64,000 nt of DNA from Sulfurimicrobium sp. (lineage in GTDB: Bacteria > Pseudomonadota > Gammaproteobacteria > Burkholderiales > Sulfuricellaceae): the NCBI GenBank assembly GCA_030652035.1, contig JAUSBJ010000031.1, positions 1-64,000 of the forward strand, written 5' to 3'. This document shows positions 38,259 through 46,957 of the stretch, in pieces. Position numbers and translations under genes: made by a program. How positions within the stretch are numbered: the stretch's first letter is position 1; each line of letters begins with the position of its first letter. The notes below the pieces were generated by a model that had not been told where the DNA came from, ran no database searches, and worked only from the letters and a program-made list of their open reading frames with translations.

Positions 38259-38885
38259 TTATTCGGGATTGTTTACACCCTTTTGCGCGGCTTCATTATC
38301 AAGTTCCTGCGCCAGTTGCGCACGGAATTCACCCAGCTTGGCATGAAAATCTTCCGCCTCGCCATAATCCATGAAATTGGCGTAGCGCCGGTGGGTGCTG
38401 AGCATTTTGCGCGCATGCTTGATCGGGCAGAAATACTGTTCGGTACGGGCTGTGATTTCACTCGCGTAAGCCAGCACGCCATTGGCGTATGAGCAGTAGA
38501 GGCAGTGGAATTTTTCGAAAATATTGAGATAGGCCAGGTGCTGATGGTCGAACACGATGTAAGCGGAGCGCCGGACCTTGGGGATGCCGTAAACCGGAAA
38601 GCAACTGAGCTGGTAGAGCGAGACGCACAGATCGGTGAGTGCCAGTGGAACGACCATGCCGTAGATGATGGGGGCGGTGAGGAAGTTCTGCGGCGGAATG
38701 GAAATAAACCAGCGAAACACGCCACGTTTCAGCTTGAGATGCGCATCCTGGATGGCATGCTCGAATTCGATGCGCTTGCCCTCGATCTGGTAGCGCAGAC
38801 GTCCTTCCTGTTCCTGCAGCGATGTGCGTAACTCGTCTTCGAGAGCGGTAATCTCATTGAGAATGCGTCGGATTTTATCGTTCAT
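38259..38885 (-). CDS. Conserved membrane protein with CxxC motif, unknown function
   Basis: 208 aa. An N-terminal coiled coil (residues 1-50, ITALEDELRTSLQEQEGRLR) is followed by one or two membrane segments (FLTAPIIYGMVVPLALTDLCVSLYQL) and a conserved-looking cytoplasmic part, FEKFHCLYCSYANGVLAYASEITARTEQYFCPIKHA, with C-x-x-C plus a later Cys and His that could bind metal. I do not recognise a named family. It ends 44 bp before the ABM gene. Confidence 0.7.
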   Translation of the reverse strand: MNDKIRRILNEITALEDELRTSLQEQEGRLRYQIEGKRIEFEHAIQDAHLKLKRGVFRWFISIPPQNFLTAPIIYGMVVPLALTDLCVSLYQLSCFPVYGIPKVRRSAYIVFDHQHLAYLNIFEKFHCLYCSYANGVLAYASEITARTEQYFCPIKHARKMLSTHRRYANFMDYGEAEDFHAKLGEFRAQLAQELDNEAAQKGVNNPE

Positions 38886-39143
38886 GGCACATTCTAACAG
38901 CCACCCGGTAAGTGAAGTTGTGATTTGTTTTAGGTGTGTTTTTTAGCGCTTTCGTTTTTTATTTTTTGCATATGTCATCGATATTTGGATGGGTATAGAA
39001 TGTATCTTGGTAAGTAAATTACAGTGACTGTGAATTTGAGGTTGATTTGTTTTTGTTGTGCTGTGGCCAAGCGTACCGCAGACAACCGCTGTTATGAAAA
39101 TCTGGACGTTGGTTTTTTAACTTGAACGGTAAAGAGAGTAATC

Positions 39144-39701
39144 ATGGCCAAGAATGACAAACCCCAAGCAGCAGTGGCGAAGCAGGAAAGCAAAGAGGTC
39201 GAGAAATCCCAGCCATCCACGGCCATCAGCCCTGCGGGAGAAATGGAAAGAGTGTTCGACCGCGTCAGGGATCTTGAAAGAAGAATGTTCGACAGTTTTT
39301 TCCGCCGTGACTGGTTATCCCCATTGCGTTGGGAAGAGCCGGCATTTCCCGAGCTTGGAGAGCTTTTCAAGCTGGGTGGACCCAAGGTCGATGTCGTCGA
39401 ACGCGATACCGAAGTCTTGGTGCGCGCTGAAGTGCCGGGCGTTGCCAAGGACGATCTGGATATTTCCCTGACCGAGAATACCGTGACGCTGCGAGGCAAG
39501 ACGCGGCATGAGGAAAAGGAGGAAAAGGGAGACTACCGGCGCATGGAAATCAGCCGTGGCGAATTCTCGCGTACCTTGCACCTCCCTGCCGATGTCGATG
39601 CTAGCAAGGCGAGCGCGAAATTCAAGGATGGCGTGCTTGAATTAACGCTGCCAAAACTCAAGAAGACCCAGCGCCACACGGTAAAGATCGAAGAAGGCTG
39701 A
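39144..39701 (+). CDS. Hsp20/alpha-crystallin small heat-shock protein
   Basis: 185 aa. A variable N-terminal region is followed by an alpha-crystallin domain (about residues 75-170: GPKVDVVERDTEVLVRAEVPG, and the C-terminal strand GVLELTLPK). It acts as an ATP-independent holdase. The 258-bp AT-rich upstream region (38886-39143) contains no recognised heat-shock promoter. A UspA gene follows on the same strand. Confidence 0.92.
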   Translation: MAKNDKPQAAVAKQESKEVEKSQPSTAISPAGEMERVFDRVRDLERRMFDSFFRRDWLSPLRWEEPAFPELGELFKLGGPKVDVVERDTEVLVRAEVPGVAKDDLDISLTENTVTLRGKTRHEEKEEKGDYRRMEISRGEFSRTLHLPADVDASKASAKFKDGVLELTLPKLKKTQRHTVKIEEG

Positions 39702-39793
39702 TTTTTCTCCTGAAGTAGCTGCTCCCTGTTCCAGTGACAGTGGACAGGGATGCTCCATCATTATTTGAACTTGCCTATGGCGTGGGTGAAATC

Positions 39794-40240
39794 ATGTACA
39801 AGCGAATCCTGGTTGCAGTAGACGGAAGTGCCACTTCAAACTTTGCCCTGGACGAGGCGATCAGGATTGCCAAGGAATCACAGGGGGTATTGTGCCTGGT
39901 GCATGTTTTCAACCCGGTGGTGTTCAATACAGACGGGGAATTTTACTCATACCCTGAATTATTGGACGCAATGCGCCATGGTGCTGAAACTGTTGTAAAT
40001 ACGGCTGTTGCTTACGTAAAGCGGGCAGGCGTTGCCTGCGAAGGAAAGCTGCTTGAAATAGATGTCAGCGGGCACCGGATACCGGAAATGATCACCGAGG
40101 AAGCCAAGACCTGGCTGGCAGACCTGATCGTGATCGGAACCCATGGGCGCCAAGGCATTCACCGCCTGTTAATCGGCAGCGTGGCCGAGGGCGTGGTGCG
40201 TACAGCGACTACCCCTGTATTGTTGATTCGCGGAAAATAA
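39794..40240 (+). CDS. Universal stress protein (UspA family)
   Basis: 148 aa from the ATG at 39794 (MYKRILVAVDGSATSNFAL). The nucleotide-binding motif IGTHGRQGIHRLLIGSVAEGVVR (G-2x-G-9x-G(S/T)) is intact, so it is an ATP-binding Usp. The 93-bp gap to hsp20 allows either co-transcription or a separate promoter. Confidence 0.92.
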   Translation: MYKRILVAVDGSATSNFALDEAIRIAKESQGVLCLVHVFNPVVFNTDGEFYSYPELLDAMRHGAETVVNTAVAYVKRAGVACEGKLLEIDVSGHRIPEMITEEAKTWLADLIVIGTHGRQGIHRLLIGSVAEGVVRTATTPVLLIRGK

Positions 40241-40373
40241 TTGTTCGCTTCATTCGGCACCTATCCAGGTTTGCCGGATTTTGATGCCGCGACTGTCCTG
40301 CTTCAGGGAATCTCGCGCGGCACCGCTACTTGCCGAAATCGGCGTTTTGGTTGATAATCGCCCCTCTCTATCA

Positions 40374-40460
40374 GCCGGGATGGCGGAACTGGTAGACGCA
40401 CGGGACTCAAAATCCCGCGGTGGCAACATCGTGCCGGTTCGATTCCGGCTCCCGGCACCA
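40374..40460 (+). tRNA. tRNA-Leu (CAA anticodon)
   Basis: 87 bases including encoded CCA. The acceptor stem GCCGGGA (40374-40380) pairs with TCCCGGC (40450-40456), then A and CCA. The anticodon arm CGGGA-CTCAAAA-TCCCG gives anticodon CAA. A long variable arm (GCGGTGGCAACATCGT) and T arm GGTTCGATTCC fit a class II leucine tRNA. Confidence 0.97.
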
Positions 40461-40464
40461 AATA

Positions 40465-40496
40465 AAAAGGGCAGCTTGTTTTCAAGCTGCCCTTTT
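40465..40496. terminator. Bidirectional terminator between tRNA-Leu and panD
   Basis: Perfect 14-bp stem AAAAGGGCAGCTTG/CAAGCTGCCCTTTT with a TTTT loop. The A-rich left and T-rich right flanks allow termination from both sides. Confidence 0.9.
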
Positions 40497-40517
40497 CTAT
40501 TTTTTACCGCCGGTTTT

Positions 40518-40898
40518 TCAGGCGGCCTGTATCGGGATTTCTTTGCGTTTCTCCAGGATGCGGTTGTGCGCGTCCACGTACACCAGTTCAGGCTGGAATT
40601 TCTGCAATTCCAGCTCGTTGTACACGGCGTAGGTGGCGATGATGATCATGTCGCCGGGGTTGGCCTTGTGCGCGGCGGCGCCGTTGATCGAGATCACGCC
40701 GGAATCGCGCTGGGCGCGGATGGCGTAGGTAGTGAAGCGCTCGCCATTGGTGATGTTGTAGATCTCGATCTGCTGGTATTCGCGAATGTCGGCGGCTTCC
40801 AGCAATGTTTCGTCGATCGCGCAGGAACCCTCGTAATGAAGCTCGGCGTGGGTCACCGTGACGCGATGCAATTTCGATTTGAGCATGGTTCTTTGCAT
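40518..40898 (-). CDS. panD: Aspartate 1-decarboxylase proenzyme
   Basis: 126 aa. Makes beta-alanine from L-aspartate for pantothenate. The self-cleavage site is G24-S25 (YEGSCAID), giving the pyruvoyl group; residues Y58-type and [19 protein letters not shown] are conserved. It stands apart from panB/panC, which lie 14 kb away in the same window. Confidence 0.96.
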   Translation of the reverse strand: MQRTMLKSKLHRVTVTHAELHYEGSCAIDETLLEAADIREYQQIEIYNITNGERFTTYAIRAQRDSGVISINGAAAHKANPGDMIIIATYAVYNELELQKFQPELVYVDAHNRILEKRKEIPIQAA

Positions 40899-40986
40899 GA
40901 AGCTTCCCCCTCAAAACAGGGACAAAAGGATTGGTATTATAATCCGCAAATCCCTTTAACTCAAAATCAACCGCCCTCTGCCGCAA

Positions 40987-41140
40987 TTAAACCCGGGTTA
41001 TCCATTAGGCGGCGCTTTGCGGCCATTTTTGCCGCTTGTTCGTTATCCATGGAACAACCATGGACGCCTCGCAAGCAACAAAACTTTCTCGCAACCCACC
41101 TCGCCATCATCTCGCGTCCTAATGGATAATCCGGGTTAAA
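40987..41140. mobile_element. Small MITE-like palindromic element
   Basis: A 23-bp inverted repeat with two mismatches: the left arm at 40987-41009 ends GGTTATCCATTAGG and its inverted copy is at 41118-41140. Inside, CCATGG-AACAA-CCATGG at 41047-41063 forms a second small hairpin. No ORF is encoded. It lies between panD and the polysaccharide deacetylase gene. Confidence 0.65.
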
Positions 41141-41159
41141 CCTGTTTCCTGGAATCCTG

Positions 41160-41942
41160 ATGTTTTTTAGTTACCGAAATTTGTGCCGTGCGGCACTGAC
41201 TGTGACCCTGCTGATCGCAAACAGTTCAGGTGCCAGCGAGTTCATGCTGAGCTTCGACGATGGCCCTCTGCCCGGCGCGACGGACAAGGTCCTGCAGGCG
41301 CTGGAAGGCATCCGCGCGGAAGACGGCGAGCCGGTGAGGGCCGGTTTTTTCCTGGTGGGCTCGATTCCGGAGGCGACATGGGAGCGCCGCAAGCGTTATG
41401 CGCCCTATGAAGTGTGGAGCGAGAAGGGAGACCTGCCGGCATACCCGGATCTGGTGCGGCAAATTCTTGCCGCCGGGCACCTGGTCGGCAACCACAGTGC
41501 GCGCCACGCCTGGTTCCGCTGGCCGTGGCTGAATGATGTGGAAGCGGTGCGGGAGGAGATTTCCGCCTGGGAAAAGCTCGCCGCACCTCTGCTTGATCCT
41601 GCCATGCCGCGCCTGTTCCGCCCGCCTTATCTGGTGGATACGCCCGCCGTGCGGCAGGCGGCGGCAGAGGCGGGCTACCAGGTGGTGATGGGGGTGTCAT
41701 CGGGAGATGCCGCGCCGCTGGCCACGCCCCATGCCATCGTGGAGCGGGTGTCCGGGATTCTGGAAAAATGGGACCAGGCCACCCCCTGCGTGCTGGTGTT
41801 CCATGACATGCGCCCGTCCACCCGGCTGGGCCTGGCGGAAATCGTCAGTGCCTTGCAGTCACGGGGGTTCCGCCTGGCTCATTTCGACCCGGCGCGGCTG
41901 GAAGCGCGCTCAAGCGGGAATGCTCGCCTGCCCGGCTCGTGA
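41160..41942 (+). CDS. Exported polysaccharide deacetylase (NodB-fold)
   Basis: 260 aa with a signal peptide (cleaved near NSSGAS) and the NodB catalytic motifs: LSFDDGP (D33, D34), HLVGNHSARH (H112, H116 metal ligands) and RLFRPPYL. It probably removes N- or O-acetyl groups from an envelope glycan. A short gap and opposite strand separate it from the cold-shock fusion gene. Confidence 0.88.
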   Translation: MFFSYRNLCRAALTVTLLIANSSGASEFMLSFDDGPLPGATDKVLQALEGIRAEDGEPVRAGFFLVGSIPEATWERRKRYAPYEVWSEKGDLPAYPDLVRQILAAGHLVGNHSARHAWFRWPWLNDVEAVREEISAWEKLAAPLLDPAMPRLFRPPYLVDTPAVRQAAAEAGYQVVMGVSSGDAAPLATPHAIVERVSGILEKWDQATPCVLVFHDMRPSTRLGLAEIVSALQSRGFRLAHFDPARLEARSSGNARLPGS

Positions 41943-41947
41943 GGGGG

Positions 41948-42661
41948 TTAGCGGTAGGTTTTGCCGCCATGCCTGAGCCAGCCGTCGGCATGACGTCCGG
42001 CGGGGTCGTGATGCGTCCAGTGGATCACGCCGCCCTTGGCGCTCCATTCGTATTCGCCGTAGAACGCGATTGGGTCGCCCACCCTGAGCGCGTCGATGCG
42101 GGGCGCGAGATCGATGTTGTGCGCCACCAGCAGGCTTTGCCCTGATTCTAGTTTGACGATGAAGCGCTGATGCCGGCTGCCGTCGAGATCGTCCGGCAGA
42201 ATCCGGCTGACCGTGCCTTGGCCTTCGATCTGGAGATTGTTTCTGCGATTCTCGAAAGCGCGGGCCAACTGCTGGTCGCTGTCTGGGCGGGTTCGTGTTT
42301 CAGGCGTATTGGCCAGAAAGCTGCTGTTCTCTGCAGGGGGGGGCGGCGCTGAGAAATGCTGCCAGCCGGCGATGCCGAATACGGCGAGCAGCAGCAGGAT
42401 GACGAAGGCCCGCATTTTTCTGCTGCTGCGGCCCGCTGCCCTGGCCGGGGTGGTGCTGACGAACACCACGTTCTGGGCGCGGTAGCCTTTCTTGTCATCC
42501 CTGGCGAGTTCATAGCTGACCAGGGCGCCGTCGCCCGGACGCGGCTGCCCCTGGTCAAAGGCGCTGATGTGGACAAAAACGCGCTCCCCGCCGCCATCCG
42601 GGGTGATGAAGCCAAAACCTCGCTGGTCTTTCCAGCCGCTGATTTTTCCTTGATAACGCAT
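41948..42661 (-). CDS. Cold-shock domain - membrane helix - DUF3465 fusion protein
   Basis: 237 aa. Residues 1-70 form a cold-shock (OB) domain with the RNA-binding motifs KDQRGFGFITPDGG and VFVHISAF. A membrane segment (MRAFVILLLLAVFGIAGWQHF, about 83-103) follows, then a C-terminal DUF3465-like domain (QQLARAFENRRNNLQIEGQGTVSRILPDD and later) on the far side. If both ends fold, a nucleic-acid-binding domain would be tethered at the inner membrane. Confidence 0.82.
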   Translation of the reverse strand: MRYQGKISGWKDQRGFGFITPDGGGERVFVHISAFDQGQPRPGDGALVSYELARDDKKGYRAQNVVFVSTTPARAAGRSSRKMRAFVILLLLAVFGIAGWQHFSAPPPPAENSSFLANTPETRTRPDSDQQLARAFENRRNNLQIEGQGTVSRILPDDLDGSRHQRFIVKLESGQSLLVAHNIDLAPRIDALRVGDPIAFYGEYEWSAKGGVIHWTHHDPAGRHADGWLRHGGKTYR

Positions 42662-42674
42662 GAATCTCCTCTTA

Positions 42675-43412
42675 TTACTCGACGATCAGGGCCTTGCCGC
42701 TCAGGCTGCGGTACAGCCCCAAGGGGAACATGCCGCGCTTAAACAGCTTCCACGCCACCATGCGCGTGATGCGCACGATGTCCAGCACCGGGCGGAAGTG
42801 GCTGGGGCGGGCGTTGTCGCGGTAGATGGCGGCGATGGGCGTGGCGACGCTCCTGATGCCGCGCCTGCCGCCCTCGATCAGGATTTCGCTCTCGAACACG
42901 AAGGAATGGCGCGGCTCGTGCTGCAAGCTGACCCGGCGCAGCAGTTCCGCCGGGTAGTAGCGGAAACCGGATTGCGAATCGGCAATGGGGTAGCCCGCCG
43001 CCCAGGCAATCCAGAAATTGGCAAAGCGGTTGGCGAGGTAGCGGCGCCGGGGAATGTTGACCTTCTCGTGCAGGCGCGAACCGATCACGACATGGGCCGG
43101 GTATTTTTCCGCCACCGCCAGCAGGCGCGGGATGTCGCGCGGGTCGTGCTGGCCGTCGCCGTCGAGCGTCATCACGCCTGCCACGCCGAGCTTCAGCGCC
43201 GCCTGCATGCCGCGCCACAGGCTGGCTGCCTTGCCGAGGTTGACTGGGTTGCGCAGCAGGGTGACCGGCAGGCCGTCGAGCTGCTGCGCGGTGCCGTCCT
43301 GTGAGCCATCGTCCACCACGATCACCTGCGGGCATTGCTGCAAGGCCTGTTCCACCACTTCGCGGATGGTGCGGGCCTCGTTGTAGGCGGGAATCACGAC
43401 GGCAATATTCAA
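42675..43412 (-). CDS. Family 2 glycosyltransferase of the aryl-polyene-like cluster
   Basis: 245 aa from a TTG start overlapping the fabG-like stop (TTGA); upstream frame is not family sequence. GT-A motifs AVVIPAYNEARTIREVV, VVDDGSQDGT and the metal-binding DGDGQHDP are present. It probably decorates the polyene lipid with a sugar or phosphosugar. In some APE clusters it is fused to an acyltransferase; here the two are separate. Confidence 0.85.
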   Translation of the reverse strand: MNIAVVIPAYNEARTIREVVEQALQQCPQVIVVDDGSQDGTAQQLDGLPVTLLRNPVNLGKAASLWRGMQAALKLGVAGVMTLDGDGQHDPRDIPRLLAVAEKYPAHVVIGSRLHEKVNIPRRRYLANRFANFWIAWAAGYPIADSQSGFRYYPAELLRRVSLQHEPRHSFVFESEILIEGGRRGIRSVATPIAAIYRDNARPSHFRPVLDIVRITRMVAWKLFKRGMFPLGLYRSLSGKALIVE

Positions 43413-44128
43413 GCCATGGCCCCGTTGATGGAGATGACCTGGCCGGAAATGTAGGCCGCCTTGTCCGAGGCAAGGAAACTCACTAGCGCGGCAACTTCTT
43501 CCGGCTCGCCGGCGCGTTTCATCGGCACCAGGCTGTTGATGGTTTCCGCCGGAAAGGCGTCCTGGATCATCGGGCTCTCGATGATGCCGGGCGCCACGGC
43601 ATTGACGGTGACGCCGCGCGAGGCGACTTCCTGTGCCAGCGACTTGGTGGCGCCGATCAGCCCGGCTTTGGCGGCGGCATAGTTGGCCTGGCCGCGGTTG
43701 CCCATCACCCCGGCAATCGAGGACATGTTGATGATGCGCCCCCAGCGGGTGCGCAGCATGGGCAGCAGCAGGGGCTGGGTGACGTTGAAGAAGCCGTTGA
43801 GCGAGACGTCGATTACGCTGTGCCACTGTTCCTGGCTCATGCCGGCGAGAATGCCGTCGCGGTGGATGCCGGCGTTGTTGACCAGTACCTGGATGGCGCC
43901 ATCCTGCAGCAGCTTATCCAGCGCTGTTGAAGTGTCGGCGGCAGATGCCACGTCGAAGCACACTGCCTCGGCGCTGCCGCCTGCGGCGCGAATCTCCTCG
44001 GCCAGTACCTGTGCGGCATCAAGGCGAGAATTGGCGTGAACGACGACATGCAGGCCGTCCGCCGCCAGCGCCCGGCAGATCGCCGCGCCGATGGCGCCGC
44101 TGCCGCCTGTGATCAGTGCGCGCTTCAT
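43409..44128 (-). CDS. 3-oxoacyl-ACP reductase (FabG-like, ApeQ-type)
   Basis: 239 aa short-chain dehydrogenase with NADP-binding TGGSGAIGAAICRAL, the NNAGIHRDG motif, and catalytic Ser and Tyr-Lys (NMSSIAGV, NYAAAKAG). It reduces the beta-keto group in each polyene extension cycle. Overlaps both neighbours, showing it is within a translationally coupled operon. Confidence 0.93.
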   Translation of the reverse strand: MKRALITGGSGAIGAAICRALAADGLHVVVHANSRLDAAQVLAEEIRAAGGSAEAVCFDVASAADTSTALDKLLQDGAIQVLVNNAGIHRDGILAGMSQEQWHSVIDVSLNGFFNVTQPLLLPMLRTRWGRIINMSSIAGVMGNRGQANYAAAKAGLIGATKSLAQEVASRGVTVNAVAPGIIESPMIQDAFPAETINSLVPMKRAGEPEEVAALVSFLASDKAAYISGQVISINGAMA

Positions 44129-44568
44129 GCTTCATCTCCCGTTTGCAGAAACACCGCCGCGCGGCCCGTCATCAGTTCGCGTCCGGCGACAGAGACACGC
44201 AGCTCATAGAGCGAGTGGTTGGCGTCGGCCATCTGCCTGGTGGCGCGCACTTCCAGCGGCGCTGCAATGTCATCCAGATAGTCGGTGAAGAGCTTGACAT
44301 CGCGCACGCTGCCGAGGAAACCGGCCCTGGGCTTGGCCTGATTTTTCCGTGCCGTCAGCCCGCCGTGCACAGCCATGGCCTGGGCCGCGTACTCGATGGC
44401 GCACAGGGCGGGCAGGCGGCCTTCATGGTGCAACGGGTTGGCCGGGTCCTGATGGCTGGTTGCGAGGCACAGGATCTGGTCATCATCCCATTCCCCTACT
44501 TCTTCCAGCAGGCACATGGCGCCGCTGTGCGGCACCATTTGGCATAGTTCGTCTTTAGTGATTTTCAT
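44125..44568 (-). CDS. Hotdog-fold 3-hydroxyacyl-ACP dehydratase (ApeP-like)
   Basis: 147 aa. PHSGAMCLLEEV and the hot-dog helix LPALCAIEYAAQAMAVHGGL with the conserved acidic residue fit the FabA/FabZ-like ApeP group. With the second hotdog protein it would form the dehydratase that leaves trans double bonds unreduced, since no enoyl reductase is encoded. ATGA-coupled to fabG. Confidence 0.85.
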   Translation of the reverse strand: MKITKDELCQMVPHSGAMCLLEEVGEWDDDQILCLATSHQDPANPLHHEGRLPALCAIEYAAQAMAVHGGLTARKNQAKPRAGFLGSVRDVKLFTDYLDDIAAPLEVRATRQMADANHSLYELRVSVAGRELMTGRAAVFLQTGDEA

Positions 44569-44778
44569 GAATTACTTGGTCTGGATCCACGAAGAAAGGC
44601 AGAACCCCTCCCACCCTCCCCTTGTGCGAGCATCCGCTGCGCGGATTGCCTGCTTGACCCGCTTCAGGGGAGGAGCAGATCGGGGAGAAGCGACACTTCC
44701 CCCCTGATAAGGGGGGATTGAGGGGGGTTGGGTTTGATGAGTAATCCATTTTTTCAGTGAGTTCTGTGCTTGTCTGCA
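44569..44778. repeat. Repeat-rich 210-bp gap inside the polyene operon
   Basis: Contains TCCCCCC-TGATAA-GGGGGGA (44698-44717) and GC-rich CCCTCCC/GGGGAGG segments at 44603-44690. These resemble dispersed intergenic palindromes rather than genes. The gap splits an otherwise overlapping run of genes; it may act as an RNA hairpin or partial terminator. Confidence 0.5.
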
Positions 44779-45567
44779 TTATTCATGACTCAACTCGATG
44801 ACCAGATTGTTGTCGCCCCAACCTAGAACAATGCGCCGCGCCAGCCCGGAGGCCACGGCTTGCAGCAGCGGCAGGGCGCGGGCGGCGGGATTGCCGCAGC
44901 GCAGGCTTTCAAGCTCGGGCTGGGGCATGGTCGTGCTCGCTTCTGTGCTGGATTCCAGGCTGATCTGCAGGCGGGCCAGCGCATTGGCGGGCTCCGGCAT
45001 CAGCAGCAGCGCCACGGCGAAAGGGGCCGCGGTGGGCCGGACTGCGTGCAGCGGCGCGGGCAGGGGCAAATCGAAAGCGGCCAGCAGCACCGGCATGTAT
45101 TCGCTTGCGGCCTGAACGGCGGCCTCCAGCAGGCCGGCAGCAAAGGAGTCATCGTAGGCGGCAATGCTGTTGGCCGGAGTGCGCGCGCCGGTGGCGATAT
45201 TCCAGTAGCCTGCGGCGGCGTTGTGCACCGAGTTGTGGAAGCGTGTCGGCGAGACCTCGTGTGCCGGCTGGGCCAGCGATTCCAGGATGTGGTGCAGGTT
45301 CTCGCCGTCGCCATCCGACGAGGCGAACACCACCGCAGCCTGGGTGGCTGGCAGGCCGGCCTGGTTCATGGCTTCCTGTCCGGCCTGCAGAGCGTAGCGG
45401 GTGGCCTGGCTGCTGCGCCGCCGTTCGGCTGGCGGCAGCAGGATGGCTGCCGGTTTGGGCAATTCGCTGTTGACGGGAATCTCGCCGCGCAGCACGGCGG
45501 AGCCAGAGGCCCAGTCGAGCATGCCGGGGGCGCACAGGCCGATGCCCGCAAGGTAGATGTCGATCAT
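44779..45567 (-). CDS. Ketosynthase-like chain-length factor (ApeC-like)
   Basis: 262 aa from the ATG at 45567, which overlaps the ketosynthase stop by ATGA. It has the N-terminal beta-ketoacyl-synthase-like fold (YLAGIGLCAPGMLDW, AAVVFASSDGDGENLHHILESLAQ, RFHNSVHNAAAGYW) but no active-site cysteine in the expected loop. This suits a chain-length factor partner of the adjacent ketosynthase. Confidence 0.85.
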   Translation of the reverse strand: MIDIYLAGIGLCAPGMLDWASGSAVLRGEIPVNSELPKPAAILLPPAERRRSSQATRYALQAGQEAMNQAGLPATQAAVVFASSDGDGENLHHILESLAQPAHEVSPTRFHNSVHNAAAGYWNIATGARTPANSIAAYDDSFAAGLLEAAVQAASEYMPVLLAAFDLPLPAPLHAVRPTAAPFAVALLLMPEPANALARLQISLESSTEASTTMPQPELESLRCGNPAARALPLLQAVASGLARRIVLGWGDNNLVIELSHE

Positions 45568-46814
45568 GGCTGCGTCCCGAAAATCAGGCTGCAGTTGTTG
45601 CCGCCGAAGCCGAAGGAATTGCTCATCACCCGGCGCAGTTTGCGGCTGCTGTGTTGCAGCTGGATGGCACTGCCCAGTTCGGGGTCGAGGGTCTGCGTGT
45701 TGCAGGTGCCGGGGATGATCCCGTGCTCGAGGCTCAGGCAGGCAATCGCGGCTTCCACCGCCCCGGCGGCGCCCAGGGTATGGCCGGTCGCGCCCTTGGT
45801 GGAGCTGCATGGCGTCCCAGTGCCGAACACGCGCTGCATGCCTTTGTCTTCCGCGCTGTCGTTGCTGCGGCTGGAAGTGCCGTGCATGTTGATGTAATCC
45901 ACTTGCTGCGGGTTCAGGCCGGCGCGGCTCAGCGCCTGCTCCATGGCCAGCGCTGCGCCCAGGCCCTCGGGGTGCGGCGTGGACATGTGATAGGCGTCGC
46001 TGCTTTCGCCATAGCCCAGCAGGGCGAGGGGGGCGAACGGGGCGAGATTAATCAAATCTCCCCCTGCCATTGCCCCCTCTCCCGCAAGCGGGAGAGGGTT
46101 GGGGAGAGGGTGTTTTTCCAGCAGGAAGAATCCGGCGCCTTCGCCGATGGAAATGCCGTTGCGCTCCGGATCGCAGGGGCGGCAGGGCTGGGACGAGACC
46201 AACTGCAGCGCGTTGAAGCCATACAGCGTCATACTGCACAGCGAATCCACCCCGCCCACCACCGCGGCATCGCACAGCCCGGACTGGATCAGGCGGCTGG
46301 CGCTGGCGAAAACCTTGGCGCTGGAGGAACAGGCGGTGGAAATGACAAAAGCCGGGCCGCCGAGAGCCAGGTAGCGGCGCACGAACTCGGCCGCGGAATG
46401 CATGCTTTGCGTCTCGGCGTAATGGAAGCCGTCCGGCAGCGCACCGCTGGCCGGGTCGCGCCGGCGGTAGGCATGCTCGGTTTCGAGGATGCCGGAAGTG
46501 CTGGTGCCCAGGATCACCGCGATGCGCTTTGGCCCGTGCCTTTCCCGCGCGCCAGCCACGGCGGCGGCAAAGCCGTCCAGTTCCAGGCAGAGTTGCGCCA
46601 GACGGTTGTTGCGGCAGTCGAATCCGGCCAGGTCGCGAGGCAGACTGATTTCATCAATACCATCCACGCGGCCGATGTAAGTCTCCAGCGGCGCGTCGGC
46701 GAAGTCGTTGGGGCGCAGGCCGCTCCGGTCTGCCTGCAGGGCTGCAAGCGTCGCCGCTTTGCCATGGCCGAGGGCGCTGGTGAGGGTGTAGTGAGTGATG
46801 GAGATTGGGGTCAT
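45564..46814 (-). CDS. Beta-ketoacyl-ACP synthase (ApeO-like) with in-frame repeat insertion
   Basis: 416 aa with catalytic C162 (STACSSSA), H311 (MHGTSS) and H345 (KGATGHTLGAAG). Between FFLLEK and LALLGYGESSDAYHM lies about 25 extra residues (about 235-260) that begin HPLPNPLPLAGEGAMAGG; this is the translation of a palindromic repeat centred at 46075-46098. The surface location between conserved blocks may let the enzyme stay active. It elongates the polyene with its chain-length factor. Confidence 0.9.
   Translation of the reverse strand: MTPISITHYTLTSALGHGKAATLAALQADRSGLRPNDFADAPLETYIGRVDGIDEISLPRDLAGFDCRNNRLAQLCLELDGFAAAVAGARERHGPKRIAVILGTSTSGILETEHAYRRRDPASGALPDGFHYAETQSMHSAAEFVRRYLALGGPAFVISTACSSSAKVFASASRLIQSGLCDAAVVGGVDSLCSMTLYGFNALQLVSSQPCRPCDPERNGISIGEGAGFFLLEKHPLPNPLPLAGEGAMAGGDLINLAPFAPLALLGYGESSDAYHMSTPHPEGLGAALAMEQALSRAGLNPQQVDYINMHGTSSRSNDSAEDKGMQRVFGTGTPCSSTKGATGHTLGAAGAVEAAIACLSLEHGIIPGTCNTQTLDPELGSAIQLQHSSRKLRRVMSNSFGFGGNNCSLIFGTQP
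46075..46098. repeat. Palindromic repeat inside the ketosynthase gene
   Basis: Perfect 11-bp stem CCCTCTCCCGC/GCGGGAGAGGG with an AA loop, followed by TTGGGGAGAGGG. This is the common dispersed intergenic palindrome type (CTCTCCC...GGGAGAG) but here lies in a coding frame without breaking it. Confidence 0.8.
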
Positions 46815-46957
46815 GGTTTGTTAATAGTGGAACTTCGGAGCTGATCGAATGGATTGGCTAGGATTGATGGTACGAATGACGCAGTGCATGCCCTTGTTGT
46901 GGATATTGCCAATGACGTTCGTGCCCAGGTGGAACCAGTTCTTGGTTGGTGTAATGC

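Noticed and set aside
38886-39143. Sigma-32 promoter before hsp20
   Set aside because: A CTTGAA occurs at 39121 but is too close to the start codon and lacks the matching -10 block.
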